Shown here: positions 35,381 through 48,480 of the stretch, in pieces
Position numbering within the stretch: position 1 is the stretch's first letter
How the letters are laid out: each line of letters starts with the position of its first letter
Origin: Cristatella mucedo
Taxonomy: Eukaryota; Bryozoa; Phylactolaemata; Cristatellidae
Reading direction: 5' to 3'
Assembly (NCBI GenBank): GCA_009760855.2
Contig: WPIO01000149.1
Location: 62,001-126,000 of the forward strand
Length of the DNA: 64,000 nucleotides
Made by a program: the position numbers and the translations under genes
The notes under the pieces: model-generated
Told to the model about the DNA's origin: nothing
Databases searched by the model: none
Seen by the model: the letters and a program-made list of their open reading frames with translations, nothing else

Positions 35381-36760
35381 TCCATCTGCCGGCGTATGCC
35401 GGTTGACTACATTTATGTTATTACTAAATACTTGACTAGCTTCCTGGTGCATTCGTGGTATACCGAATTTCACGTCCGATTAGAACTAAGCCGAAAACAC
35501 AGCGCTCGTAACGGGGCTGGTGTCCGCCGATTCGCGCCGAGTGCTGGTGACGCCTGAGCCGTCTATCACGGCTAGCGACTTGCCGCTTTAGCAGCAATGA
35601 AAAAAGTACACCGACAGCAGTGGAATACGTCATCGACAAAGAGAGAAGCTATCTTAACATTAGACGTCCATATCCATCATGCGGAAGGTCTATTTGACAG
35701 TAACGGAAGGATATAAGCGTTCAAAAACGGCCATGACGTACACCAAAGGCTCCTGGAGCTAAAATGCTCATGCCAACTCCGGAAGCACACAATTACACGG
35801 CTTCTGCTTCCGGGTGGCCTCGGTTTTATATTATCGCGGACTCGATTCCTAGCCATTATAATTGAGGGACGGTGAATAATGTACATCAGCCATAATGTGG
35901 CCGATTTAGAACGCGGCCATTCGACTCCTTTCCAGGAAATGCAAAGTGCCTAAAATTAATTTGTTTCCAGCAGGGTGCTATACGCATGCCTTCTTATTAA
36001 TATTATTGTTTAGATGGTGCTAACGGATAATACCCTTTGAAAATGGACACTACTTCTAAACCTGAAATAGCGGGCGCTACATACATGTCCTTATCATCAC
36101 GATCATTATTGCATTGCTGTTCGATTCACGCACGCACGCACGCAGAGCGCCAGCCGATGACCAACACCGACAGTTTATTATACGACGCACGGAGCAGGGG
36201 GACGCACGTCTTCCTTCGCCAACGTCTCCCACTCGACTTTCCTCTCCTGTAGCGCGGCTGTGCACTGGCCGTCCGCGACGATTCATCCGAGGACCGCTGC
36301 AGGCGGATGCACCGATCCTGATGATGAATCCACCATCTGCTCATCAGCCGGGTTACCGGCCTGTGCCTGCATAAGCATCCGACTTGGGCGGAGCTAGTAA
36401 GAACGCGACGAACGAGCAGCATAGGCTGCACCGCCAGCAACTAAAACGCAGGGAGCAGTCGGGAGAGCTGTTTCAAGTTAGTAGCTTATGTGGTCGGCTC
36501 GGGTCATACATTACGTTATACATTCGGCAATGCCGTATGTATAACTGCGGTATCCCCGAGACACTGGCTAAACACCGATTATTCACTTGAAAGAATCTGG
36601 GTGCTCGGCACTTTCGATGCATCCGCTCGAAAGTGGTCCAAAGTCGCGGGCGCGTTCGCAATTACAACAATTCCGAATGCAACTAGCGAGTCTCGCGAAT
36701 TATGTGGCTGGCCACCCGCTCGCATTGGACTTTGCCCTCCTTTAAAGTAGTCATGGAAAT
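35381..36760 (+). repeat. repeat X, copy 2
   Basis: It is homologous to 3080-3830 and 4380-4720 in the same orientation. Segment 36120-36375 is also homologous to 54290-53994 in reverse orientation. The frame MTNTDSLLYDARSRGTHVFL at 36159 recurs as MTNTNSLLCDARSRGTHVFL on the minus strand at 54217. This hints at an ancient coding origin, but the frame soon stops here. Confidence 0.65.
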
Positions 36761-37190
36761 ACGCATTCCATTACGCGTCGCCAGCACACCGATCCACACT
36801 GGCTAATTGAAGTGCACAGTATTATGCCTTTGCTCTGATCGTATACATTTACATACAAGCAGGCAATTGGCGGCTGCACGAATTTACATCCGCACTAATT
36901 TAGAGGCGTGTGAACATCGTCCTCTTCTGTGTCGCTTGTTAAGTTTGGCCACGTCATGTCGCCGATCGCCACATTCAGTCACGGATTCAAAAAACTACCA
37001 AAACTGACGCTTTCGCAAAAACACCGCCCGACCATCGGCATAGGCACATTGCGAATTGCGAAAGCATGGTCCCCTACGCTCTCGCCTGGTTTGCTGCGGA
37101 CTAGATTTATTTAAGTTTGCCCTCATCACACTAAATAAGTCAACACTGTATTATTTTGTACCTTACCGACAATGTCAAGCCCAAACTTTC
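36761..37190. other. unassigned DNA
   Basis: No repeat or domain was recognised before the TCTG/TC microsatellite. Confidence 0.35.
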
Positions 37191-37191
37191 T

Positions 37192-37968
<777 letters not shown>

Positions 37969-38181
37969 TCTAAAGCGAGTCGCCCACTGCCGCGTGCGGT
38001 TCGGAGCAATGGCGAGTGGAGGGATGTTTGGAGCAATCGCGAATGCGCGGGTTTCGGAGCACTGGCGCGTTAGCCCGCGTGGAGAGTTTCGAGTGCGATT
38101 TCATATATCACTACCTACGGACGCGAGCTCGACGGCGTGAGCTAGATCGAGGTAGAAAACATTGGTAGGGGATTTCACCCA

Positions 38182-38217
38182 ACTATATTCGCAGCTATAT
38201 TCGCAACTATATTCGCT
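38182..38217. repeat. 12-bp minisatellite, three units
   Basis: Three units of CTATATTCGCAA/G, the last one diverging. Confidence 0.85.
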
Positions 38218-38969
38218 CAGTGTCGCTGCGCGTCGACTTAGAGTATTGTTACCGCGCTCCTCGCAAACGCTCAGCAAGACAACTGCACGGATCAGCTTCT
38301 GCGCGCTCGTACGGGGCAACATCGTCCGGGTAGGCGTGCAGCGACCCCGCCCCCGCCCCCCCCCCCTAGAAAGTCCCGATGCATCCATAGTCGCTGCACC
38401 GAACCCTCTAATTCCTAAATGGAAGTGGCTTCCGCTTCTACATTCTCACCTGAAGATAAAATACGACCTGACTTTGTCGATAGACGAAAACAGTTGTTTA
38501 AGTCTACCTTCAACCCCGAGGCAGGTACCCATACTATGACTATTACGCAGCGTCAAATCTCTGACCGGGACCACACCGCGCGCACACGCGCGCATGCATG
38601 AACGCATTCGTACACACGCGCATGCACACACACACATACACACACATACACAGGCAATGAGAGTCACGGGAGCTATGCAAACGCCTTCGGCGAATACTCC
38701 AACACGATGACCCGTTTGCACTCGAGTAAGTTTCGGTGGTCGAGTGACTCTTTTGACGTATACTTTTTCCCTAGCAAGCCAACCGCTGCATCGTCAGGAA
38801 TCGATGAGAATCAGCTGATCCTTCCCATAGAGCTCGATTGTCAGCTGTCTCTTTAGTAATCTGCTACTATTCGAAACCGAAATTACGATGACGATGAGTG
38901 GGCCTTTTCAGGGTCAAAAAGTCACTTTCTAAACCGCCAATGATTGTGTGGCTTTACGGTTAAAACTGG
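38218..38969. other. unassigned DNA with CA/CG-rich patch
   Basis: 38575-38652 is an impure CA/CGCG-rich tract. The rest has no recognised feature; a C-rich run lies at 38347-38366. Confidence 0.45.
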
Positions 38970-39255
38970 CTAATGGTTTTAATTTTTAATAGGTTATACG
39001 GGTTTATGGTTGAATGTGCTAATGTTTTTACATGGATTAGTCACTATCGGGTGAGGAGGAGGCAGTGCGAAATAAGACGGAGTGGAGAGCGGATGTATGG
39101 TGTAACGCTGCGAGCGTTGATGAAAACAACCATTGTTAGAGCCCCCACGGTGTTTGCATTTCGTCGTTTGTGTACCGGCGCGTGCTTGGTGTTAGAGCAT
39201 CAGCTTGCAGATAGGGGGAGAGCCATCGCCCCCTTAATGCTCGAGAAGCTCTCAG
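38970..39255 (+). repeat. repeat X-related segment, copy 4
   Basis: GTGAGGAGGAGGCAGTGGG-like sequence and ACGCTGCGAGCGTTGATGAA match 54434-54280 in antisense. Translation is partly kept (GVTLRALMK versus GITLRALTK; AFRRLCTGAC versus AFRRLSTSTC), suggesting a formerly coding stretch of an unknown element. Confidence 0.55.
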
Positions 39256-39584
39256 TCGCTGACGTTCACCCTATTTCAGCTGTTGGACCTCTCGCTGATG
39301 AACGCATCCATACCGAAAGTGTCACGCCCGCACAAAAAGAAGAGTAAGCATTGAAAGCAGAAGAGCCTATCGGTTCTCTGTTTTAAAGCAACAACCTAAG
39401 CAATTTTATTTCATAAACCAATCTGGCTCCTGGCGATGGGCTACATTTCTAAACTGCTTGGCTGGGTACATGCTGTCACGAGATGAACGCGGAAGTTGAA
39501 AAAAGCGTCCCTACTGCAGCAATGCACGACGAATCTCATCTATAATATTAAACAAAAATAAAATAAAATAAAAAAGTACTAGCT
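39256..39584. other. unassigned DNA
   Basis: No repeat or domain was recognised. It ends in an AAATAAAATAAAATAAA run at about 39556. Confidence 0.35.
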
Positions 39585-39746
39585 CATTCAACAGCCTCTT
39601 TTAAATAGCGATAGAAGAGCTTTTACAACTGTCAACCCTGCTTGCAGCGGCGATAAAGAATCGTCCACTGCAGGATTCGAACCCACAACCTCGGGGCCGA
39701 GGTCGTGTAAAGCAACCGCCTTACTTAATGTGCCATCACGGCTCAT
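39585..39746 (-). mobile_element. SINE-1 copy b
   Basis: It is a full-length-looking antisense copy. It has CCACAACCTCGG/CCGAGGTCGTG hairpin arms, B box GGATTCGAACCCAC (antisense reading), and a 5' end GCCATCACGGCTCA. Confidence 0.9.
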
Positions 39747-39813
39747 GCGTCGATATTTGAGTGCTGGATATCTGGGATCGCGATCAATGTCGCCATGCAC
39801 ACTTGAAGGCAGT

Positions 39814-39851
39814 GGTGCTGGTGACGGTGAAGGTGAAGGTGCTGGTGAAGG
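39814..39851. repeat. hexamer minisatellite GGTGAA/GGTGCT
   Basis: About six imperfect units follow SINE-1 copy b. Confidence 0.75.
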
Positions 39852-40844
39852 CCTTTACCGTTTAGGTTTTTAGCTGGAGGTTCATCAGGTCGTTGCTAGC
39901 AAAGTGACAGGACCACTGCCATCTTTCGAGATGATGAATAATTTCTATCCTAAAAGAAACTGGGGTGAATGAAGGCTCTTTTCAACAGTATTTTTGAGGT
40001 CTTGGATCGTGTGGCGTCTCGAAATGATGCCGCTGGCAATCCAGTCGACGACAGTGCAGTACCATAGGCACACCAGTCTTCACTCCACTTTGATCCGATG
40101 GGATAATCGAGACAAGAAAAGTTAATTTCCAAGCTGCTATCCCGATTGCTCAGTCGAGCAGTCAGTCGCGTTATTTTTTCTTAAAGTTAGTCACTTTAAA
40201 TCGGTGACTGCATGAAGAAATACTACTGGCAGGCGTGTAGTCGCTGTTTATTAGGAGTCAGTGTGTAACTCGGATCCGGCTCAAGATGTTGCCCTCATTA
40301 GCCATTAGGTTCCAAGACTTTCATAGATTCGGGAAATTGTTAACTGAATGAATCCGAGTGTAGCGTAGGTTATTTTAAAAAAACCTTGCATTTACAAATC
40401 CTTGCTTATGTCCAGTGGCGAAGCCAGAGTTTTAGTGCCGGAGTGACACGGAGGGGTCTTACGGGTGGAATACCTCTATAAAAGGGGCTCCGGGGCGTCC
40501 TCACAGCGCCTGCGGGTGTCAAATGACGATCTAGGTTAGAAGCTCCCTTTCAACTCCGTGCTAAGTCATCTGCTACCCCGCTACGATTAGCCTCCTCTTC
40601 TGAGCACCGCCCCCCCCCCGTTACGCCACCGCCTTCAAAGATGGTTTTCAAGGAGCATGAAGCCCCGATATAAACTCGGTCATCTCCCACTAGCAGAGAG
40701 GAGAGAGGTCATCTTCCCCTGGTAGAGAGGTTGAGCTACACCCTAGGGCAAAAATCACGAAAACACCATAACGTTTTTGAAGCAGGTAAATGATATATAC
40801 TTGCACATACGGTATAACCAATGTATTGGGCACATGCATACTAC
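39852..40844. other. unassigned DNA with a TATA-like box
   Basis: No exon or window repeat was recognised. CTATAAAAGGGGC at about 40477-40489 fits a strong TATA-box consensus, but no transcript evidence can be seen. Confidence 0.3.
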
Positions 40845-40911
<67 letters not shown>

Positions 40912-40926
40912 ATGTACATATATATA
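40845..40926. repeat. (TA)n(TG)n microsatellite
   Basis: A TA-rich run is followed by TGTGTG, then another short TA run. Confidence 0.95.
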
Positions 40927-41399
40927 ATATATACACCATATTAAAGTATATACCTGAGAACGACTGAATGTGCTCTAGACTGTTCTAGTCTATAAATGCA
41001 ATGTATTTGTATTTGTCTATACAGTATACATTTTCAAATATGTAGAATATTCATGCACACATCGACACATTCACATGGGCAATTACCTGTATCTCATTTC
41101 ATTACATTCATACAAAACCATTAGGAATAAGAGGATGTTTGTGAAAGGTTTTCTGTACAACGATCTAAGCTTATGTGTCTGTCAATTTGCATTCGGTAGA
41201 CAACAACGCTCATCACACACAACAAAGATGAGGTGAGAATTACAAATGAGTCACGAGGCTCAGTGAGAGTAAGTAGCCTAGAAGGTAAAAGGCTGCTGAG
41301 AAAGTAAAGCCTGTACCAGAATGGAAAGCGGAACGTGAGTTTCTCGTTCTTGTTTATGTGTGACCACAACCAAAAGTACCCACTCTGATATTCTACAAA
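40927..41399. other. unassigned DNA
   Basis: No feature was recognised. Confidence 0.35.
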
Positions 41400-41730
41400 G
41401 TTGCATTTCAGTTATACTAAGAAATGTGCTCAGAGAACCCAATCTCCTTCTAGAAATGTACATGTGCTAGAAGGAAAGAATTTAGTTAGTGAGTACATTC
41501 GCACCGTAAGCACGCATATGCACAAAAAAGACAATTCAAAAGGACCCACGAATGCAGTGAGAAACAGATGCGCTTCTGTTTAAATGCCGTCAAGGCAGGG
41601 AGTGTCGTGGGGTCAGTCGGGAGAAAGTTCCAGGCTTTAGGAGCGTGCGAACAAAAGTCACAGCGGTCTCCAAAGGATTTGAGATTGGTTTAAAACACGG
41701 GTAAAAGACTTTAAGTCAGAAGAGCAAGTT
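41400..41730 (-). mobile_element. old LINE 3' fragment
   Basis: GTGCTCAGAGAACCCAATCT and CTCCAAAGGATTTGAGATTG are the decayed hairpin and C-terminal region of a LINE-A relative. Confidence 0.7.
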
Positions 41731-41759
41731 TGATGTGTAAATGTGTGTATAAAATGGTG

Positions 41760-42190
41760 AATCGCGAAGCATTGCACCACCCTCCATTCTGACTCAAATC
41801 TTTAAGCTATTTCTCGTACGAAACTCAAAACGGTTGGAGATTGTGCCTTTATTTCATTTGCTCCCAAAGCCTGGAACTCACTCCCAACTGACATCACGAT
41901 ATCCCCTGACATTAAAATATTTAAAAAAGCTAAAAACACACCTTTTTATAATAGCATTTAGTGGGTCCTTGTGATTGGTCCTTTGTGTGCTCACGCGTGC
42001 CGACATTGTCTGACACTACTAACCATATCTATATGTTGACCCTGTGGCATGTCACATATAAAAAATGTCATGCTTGATGAAATTGCGAATGCTACCACTA
42101 ATCATTTGGCCATGCTTTATTTACAGCATCTATAAATGCCTAAAAAAAGATTTAGTTCTCCTAGGACGCTTTACAAATGTAATATGTATT
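41760..42190 (+). mobile_element. LINE-A relative, C-terminus and 3' UTR
   Basis: The frame gives [13 protein letters not shown], then FKKAKNTPFYNSI-like sequence, followed by the 3' UTR and a decayed hairpin (AAATGCCTAAAAAAAGATTT). Confidence 0.75.
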
Positions 42191-42819
42191 ATAATTATTG
42201 TGGATAAAATTCCGAAACATTATTTGTCCTGCTATTACATTTTTCTAAAGATAACTTCCAAAATATAAACGTGTTAGAATGTAGATCGGAATTGTAAACG
42301 ACTTTCATATACAAGATAAACGATTACGCTTACTGCATCTAACTCTGAAGTAAACCGAAAGCAACCTAAATATAATTAAGAACTCGATCTCATCATTAAA
42401 TGAGGCTGTATCCCAACTTTTTAAACCTCGGCTAATCTAGTTGAACCTAATCTAGTTACATTTTTTCAGATGTTAAGGTGCATGCTTCTGATTTTGGTTC
42501 GATAAGTATTGGTATTCATATCCACGATTGCATAAAATAATACTCCAGGGTGTTTGACAAAAAATTTGAAAAATATATCCATCAGAAATCAATTTTACAG
42601 TGATTCCTAAATACAGTTGAACTCACATTTAAAATCTCACGTTCATTCAGGGAGTATTTGTCGAGTTATGAAATTTACAAGGCAAAAAGCTATGCTGTAA
42701 GCGAAGTGGTTTACAAGTCACAAGCACATGCGTCTCATCAAGATGCAAGCAGGCACCTCAATGAACCAGGATTCAAGAAGTTGGGATACAAGTTGCAAAT
42801 AATTGGGAGATCGGTACGT
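42191..42819. other. unassigned AT-rich DNA 3' of gene A
   Basis: No poly(A) signal could be fixed with confidence for gene A. A plus-strand frame (42658-42927) overlaps gene A exon 3 antisense and shows no known domain. Confidence 0.35.
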
Positions 42820-45800
42820 TTACAATGGGGAGATATAAGGGGGAGATGGATATATTACTTCCGGTTTAAACATGGTAAGCGTAATAACTTTTCTGTAGAG
42901 AAACCGTTGAGAATTTCGAAGCACTGAAGAAGAAAGCCTGCAACTGTTCGCTGCTATCGCACCTTCCTTGGGAGACGCCGTGGGCGCAGGCACGGGGCTG
43001 ACAGCGCAGCCCGGCTGCTTGCAGAGACGATTGTTGCGATTCTTCTCGAGCTCATCCTGTATTCTGTACATCTTCACTGCAAAACAATGATAGTACTCAT
43101 CCTGCAAACGAAATCGAGAGCAAATTTTGTTCAGAGCTATATAATCAACCACCATGGGCAAACAAGCAGTGCACACGAGGTGCTTAAGCATCGTCAAAGG
43201 CTGTCGAGGCATTCGAGAAGGCGAGATAAAAATAAATGAAACCAAAGAAGCGACGTGTCAATGAAAATCTGTCTATTTCAAACTTACGCGGCTGTTAGCA
43301 GCTTCGTACATGTCCATTTCAACCTTTCGCGAATACTGCACCAAAATGCTCACGCGTCTGTCGTGCAAGACCTGCAGGACGGGCGAAGGAAATATTGCCT
43401 GTACTCTGAAACAAGGTACATCCAATAGAATCAAGTAAGCTTTCACACCGGCACTTCACTTCACTTCACGCACAGCATTGGTAATAGTACGCACAATACT
43501 ACAGCCCGGAGACAATGCAAGTCGCCGGGCAAGCCCGAATCACAGCGTGCACTCAGAGGCAATACCCTCTTGCACCAAGATACACAATCTCGCAGCAATA
43601 GATCTTGCATTTGGGAAACAGCTCTGAAATTTGCGTGCCCTCATACAGATCATTCACTATAGTAGCTATCGAACTACTCGGGAAATACTCGCCATGCTCA
43701 AGTACGGTTTTCAGCATCTGAGAAGGAAGCAAAACACGCGAGCAATAAATAACATGAAAGTACTTAGTATCGGGCCAAATCCTGATGGTTACTGGAAAAG
43801 CACAACAAGTAGCCGCAGAGCAAGCAGAATGCACAACTAGAATCGATCCGAGGCCTACCTTTACAGACCAAGGTTGAAGTAACTACATGCTTAATCGTGT
43901 GTTGTTTTATATCAACACACGCACTAGTCCAAGCATGACATAATGACAGCTCGCGTGAACACACAATTTTTAATATCTCTCTACTCTCCTCCCATCTACG
44001 CTCGTTTGTACTTATCTGCCTCTTCTGATTACCTCTATACTCTTCCTGCTGATAAGAATAGAATGCCATATTTCCCTAACCAGGAAGGTCTGAATGACCT
44101 GATCAGACATCTTGGTCTTACGTATTCTAATGCTGAGCGTCTGATATATTCGGCTCTTCGAGCCGATCTCTTTGGAGGAAAGCGAAAAGGTAGCGAATTA
44201 AAGAAAGTATTACTTAATTGTTTTCAACTTCAAAGTTAATACATATTAAGCTTGATTCTTTTGCTGTTTTTTCTGATTACATGTGAATCGTCCTATGTCA
44301 ATTTCTCAGTTTTCTTGTCTGAAATGTATTAATTTCAAGTTAATTGCTTTCCCGGAAAATAAAAAGGAATTTTGTCGGGAATAGTAGACATTCTCCTAAT
44401 TTCTAAAGGATAAGCTATTAGGAGAGCAAACTTACTATCGAGCTGATGAAGATTGTCTTCCATAGTGTTTAGTATCTTTGGGCCCAGCTAGCTACTTCTA
44501 AAGTTGCGTCATATTAGTTATTGACCTCCACCTCTTAGTAATAGTAAAATACATTTGTTATAATTACCTCAGAGAATTCAATCTCTTTCTAGGCACTTTA
44601 CATTTGCTGAAAAAGAAGCATGATCGAATGGCTAGTTGTAGCATGCTCAATGACAACAAGCACAACATGGTTAGAGGTGACATGCAGAGGGTCAGCGTGC
44701 AAATATGGTTAGTGGCAGCATGCGATAAGCACACAAAGGACGAATTGCACGGACCCACTGAATGCTGTGATAAATAGATACATGTTTACCTTCGTTTTAA
44801 ATGTCGTCAAGTCAGGGGGGTGTCATGACGCCAGTCGGCAGTGAGTTACAGACTGTAGGAGTACCCAAACTAAAGACAATATCTCCAAAGAATTTTAGGT
44901 TAGTCAGAGTTGTATTAAGTGATTAGATTCCGATAAGCGGGTGGTACAATGCTTAGCCTGGATTTAAATTATATCTGATAGTTAGGCTGGAGCCAAAGAA
45001 TGGAGAGACATACAAGTGAGTGACAGAACCTTGGTTTCAGTGTGCTGACTGGGAGGGAGCCAGTAGAGGTCTGCGAAAAGGGGTGTGATGTGGAAACTGC
45101 GACGCTTACGATAGACAAGCCTAGCTGCAAATTTCTGCACCAACTTGAAACATCCGATTGCACAGGCCGGTAGACCAGAGAGCAGTGAGTTACACAAGTC
45201 GAGACGGAATGTCACCTGTGCTTGGACCAATTTACATGTAGTATCTCTGAGCAAGCCCGAATTATGGCAATATTATGTAGCTTTGATTAGGCCGATTTGA
45301 CTGTGGAGCTGATATGGTCGCCTAATGAAAAAGAACTTTGGAACAGGGCTTCTAGATTTTGTGCAGATTCAACAGGAGATATGCTGGCAGATCCTATTTT
45401 GAGCTTTAAAGCTGAATATTGACACTCACAATTGCAGACAAAAACTGAATAGGCTTGGTCAGTCTCTCTTTGACCTGACATCTACGCTCTAACCTTTCTG
45501 TGCCTGCTTTTGTTTCAGACATTTCTCGAATTTCTGGATGTCGATATAGATCCAAAGACGGTTGTCAAGCTAGATCACCACTTTCGTGTCACGCGGGATC
45601 ACCTTGCCGAGAGTCGCACAAGCCCACGACAACTCGTCGCCTGCCTGCTATGACCAGCACATTATAACCTGCCAGAGCCTGACAGCAAAACATGGCAAAT
45701 GTAATTGAATCAGCAAGTGCTGCAACTGCACGACTATAACAAACCGAAAGGTTGGTAGCTAAGATGGCCAAGAAAGACGATGAATTTGAAATCTTTAAGG

Positions 45801-46354
45801 CACATAACCCTTTAGGTTTATGTGGCTACTATTCGTCAACTGCATTGCTCAGAGTCGAGAACTAGGATCGAGCCAACACCGTTGACGCTTGCTGAGGCAA
45901 CCCTGTTAGTTGTGAACACTACATAAGGAGAACGCTCACTCAATCAACTGCATCTAGCTAGCATCAGCTTTTTACATTCACGCGACTTGTATACAATTGA
46001 ATAATGTTAAAGTCACCATAGCAGCAGCAGAGGCACCACCGCCTACCGGATCTGTCAGTTGCTGAGTGAACGATTACATTAAAATGGAACAGGTGACACC
46101 TCGATTGCTTAAAGCGTTAGCACTGGAACGTTACAGTAGCTTGCTACTTACAGCTTATGCACGAGATAATTTCGCGCGTCTATTCTGACGTCACTGTGCC
46201 ACTCTTTGGTGACATGGTTAGGGTGAACCGCGGCGGCAATCGAAGACGGCAATTCGCTAACGTCGTTGAAGCTATACATTCCGGCATTGACTTGCTGACC
46301 AGCTGGCATAAGTTGGCCCTGGCTAACGGCGCCAAATGACTGAGCGTAACTCAT
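42820..46354 (-). CDS. Gene A: stand-alone KIX-domain protein (CBP/p300-like), three exons, 200 aa
   Basis: The exons are 46354-46152 (203 nt), 43405-43288 (118 nt) and 43101-42820 (282 nt with stop). Borders are CT|GTAAGT, TTTCAG|A, CGC|GTAAGT and TTTGCAG|G; the introns are phase 2 and phase 0. The total of 603 nt is open throughout. Residues 1-49 are Q/S/G-rich, and residues 50-133 are KIX: KEWHSDVRIDARNYLVHKL, VQAIFPSP, LHDRRVSILVQYSRKVEMDM, YEAANSR, DEYYHCFAVKMYRIQDELEK. Residues equal to CBP Trp591, Arg600, Lys606, Tyr650 and Tyr658 are all kept. KIX binds activation domains of CREB, MYB, MLL and related factors (known for the family). No TAZ, bromodomain or acetyltransferase is present, so it could compete with full-length CBP (inference). 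A TTTTAG just upstream of the ATG could be an acceptor, so the start may lie in an earlier exon. Intron 1 holds a LINE-A. Confidence 0.78.
43566..43717 (-). other. candidate exon of unknown gene inside gene A intron 1
   Basis: A 152-nt stretch has a strong acceptor (TTGCTTCCTTCTCAG|ATG) and a donor-like end (AAGAGG|GTATTG). The open frame starts MLKTVLEHGEYFPSSSIATI and ends CEIVYLGARG. In gene A's phase it would give an early stop, so it is not a gene A exon unless alternatively spliced. A faint resemblance to part of the SPT20 domain was considered but is not firm. Confidence 0.35.
43943..44239 (+). CDS. unrecognised 98-codon frame in gene A intron 1
   Basis: The frame reads MTARVNTQFLISLYSP to SELKKVLLNCFQLQS and stops at 44237-44239. 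The second half (DLIRHLGLTYSNAERLIYSA, then DLFGGKRKG) has plausible globular composition with T/A-rich third positions unlike its surroundings. It lacks splice support and any recognised domain, and may be a fragment of an unknown mobile element. Confidence 0.25.
   Translation: MTARVNTQFLISLYSPPIYARLYLSASSDYLYTLPADKNRMPYFPNQEGLNDLIRHLGLTYSNAERLIYSALRADLFGGKRKGSELKKVLLNCFQLQS
44566..45478 (-). mobile_element. LINE-A relative in gene A intron 1
   Basis: A hairpin remnant lies at 44570-44615. The minus strand reads FRLDLCNSLLSGLPACAIGC, LADLYWLPPSQHTETKVLSL, KIGSASISPVESAQNLEALF and GDHISSTVKSA. It is frameshifted and lies in the same orientation as gene A. Confidence 0.85.
45479..46151. other. 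rest of gene A intron 1, no repeat recognised
   Basis: No window repeat matches this part. The exon 1 donor is at 46151-46145 on the minus strand. Confidence 0.4.
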
Positions 46355-47070
46355 GTCTCAGGCTAAAATGTGGGAGCGGCAGCTCTAATTCTGCTACAGC
46401 TTGCTGTATTTCGGCAGCAATGGCGAGTGGTCGAAACGTGCTCTGTGGGCGGCAGCTGGCAATATCGCGGTAGTCTGTCTGATGGTAGGCCAGTATATAG
46501 TACTGACTGCTGGGGCTTTATGAGCCTCTGCGGCTTATGGGAAATTATTTTATGAAGGAGAGTCTCCGGCAGTGGGACGTGGGCACAGGAGAGAATGGCT
46601 GTGGGCTGTCTCGCTGTGATGTTCTTCGCTGTGCTCTCACTTCTTTTGATCTTGCTCAACTGTCGCTTCACAAGACCAAATACACAGTTGTTGACAGCCC
46701 CATCGGTGTTTCCGTGGCGTCACTTGTGCGCCAAAATTGCTCGTAGTTTGACGCACTGACGGTGCATAGGTGACGACACGGTAACACCGAGAAGGGCCTT
46801 CAATAACTGTGTATTTGGGCCCCTGAGGGCTTGTTAATTCCTAGCGAGATCAAAGAATACTGAGCACGTTCATTCAGCGCTTGAGTTTGTATACAGCTCT
46901 AACGAGACTACTTAGTTAGGTGTTGGCAAACTTTTTGGACGGCTAGGACATAAGAAGGCACACTAGGCCGGAAGAAACCACCCTCACTCCGCTGGTCCGG
47001 CAGCGTGGGCGGGCCAGAATAAAGAGGGGACAGTGGCAACAGACGCACACGGTAGCGGACATCGGACAAA
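46355..47070. other. gene A upstream region
   Basis: On the minus strand this would hold the 5' UTR and promoter of gene A, or a further intron. An open frame (46671-46363) shows no domain. No TATA box was found close to the ATG. Confidence 0.35.
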
Positions 47071-47857
<787 letters not shown>

Positions 47858-47935
47858 CATTTGTTATATTGCCCTTGGAGAACTCAATCTCTTTCTAGGC
47901 ACCATACGTTTGCTACAAAGGGAGCAATGTCATAT
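47858..47935 (-). mobile_element. LINE-A terminal hairpin remnant
   Basis: CTTGGAGAACTCAATCTCTT, then TCTAGGCACCATACGTTTGC. Confidence 0.75.
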
Positions 47936-48044
47936 TTAAAAACTACGGTTCATATAATAAATCTGGCCCAAGTACATAGAAAGTGGCCTAGTTCTTCTAA
48001 GATGCCCAAATTTAAAATGCTGTAAAATAAGGATGCCATTACCA

Positions 48045-48480
48045 ATATCTCATCATGTGCTATTCGGCATTAGTGCTCTAGGTAATCTAGGCTTTGACTC
48101 TTATGCAAATGACACTCAGCTGTGCCATTGCTTCGATCGCTCACAGCCTCCTAGCATTTCATACTCTCCGAACTCCCTTGCTGCAGGCATTCCTGACATC
48201 CGCATATAAATGGCATCAAACTTTCTCAAATTAAATGATGATACAAACCAACTTACCGTATTTGGGCACGCCTTGTGTAATTTGGAAATGGCACAGCTGG
48301 TCGGCACTGCCCATATATATCCCATCGTATCTGCACAAAATCTAGGTGCCCTGGTCCAAAGTGACCTCTCCCTAAACGATCACTTCATCTCCGCAGTTAG
48401 GTCTATCTAATTTCAGCTACGTGACATTGCAAAAAAGTACCTGCTTAGACAGGAATATCACATCTTATTTGCCTGGCTCG
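48045..48480 (+). mobile_element. LINE-A relative, palm end and thumb
   Basis: GFDSYANDTQLCHCFD (decayed YADD), then [38 protein letters not shown]. It is an internal fragment of an old copy. Confidence 0.85.

Noticed and set aside
42658-42927. Plus-strand 89-codon protein
   Set aside because: It overlaps gene A exon 3 in antisense, and has no recognisable domain.
46157-46339. Plus-strand 60-codon frame
   Set aside because: It is the antisense of gene A exon 1.
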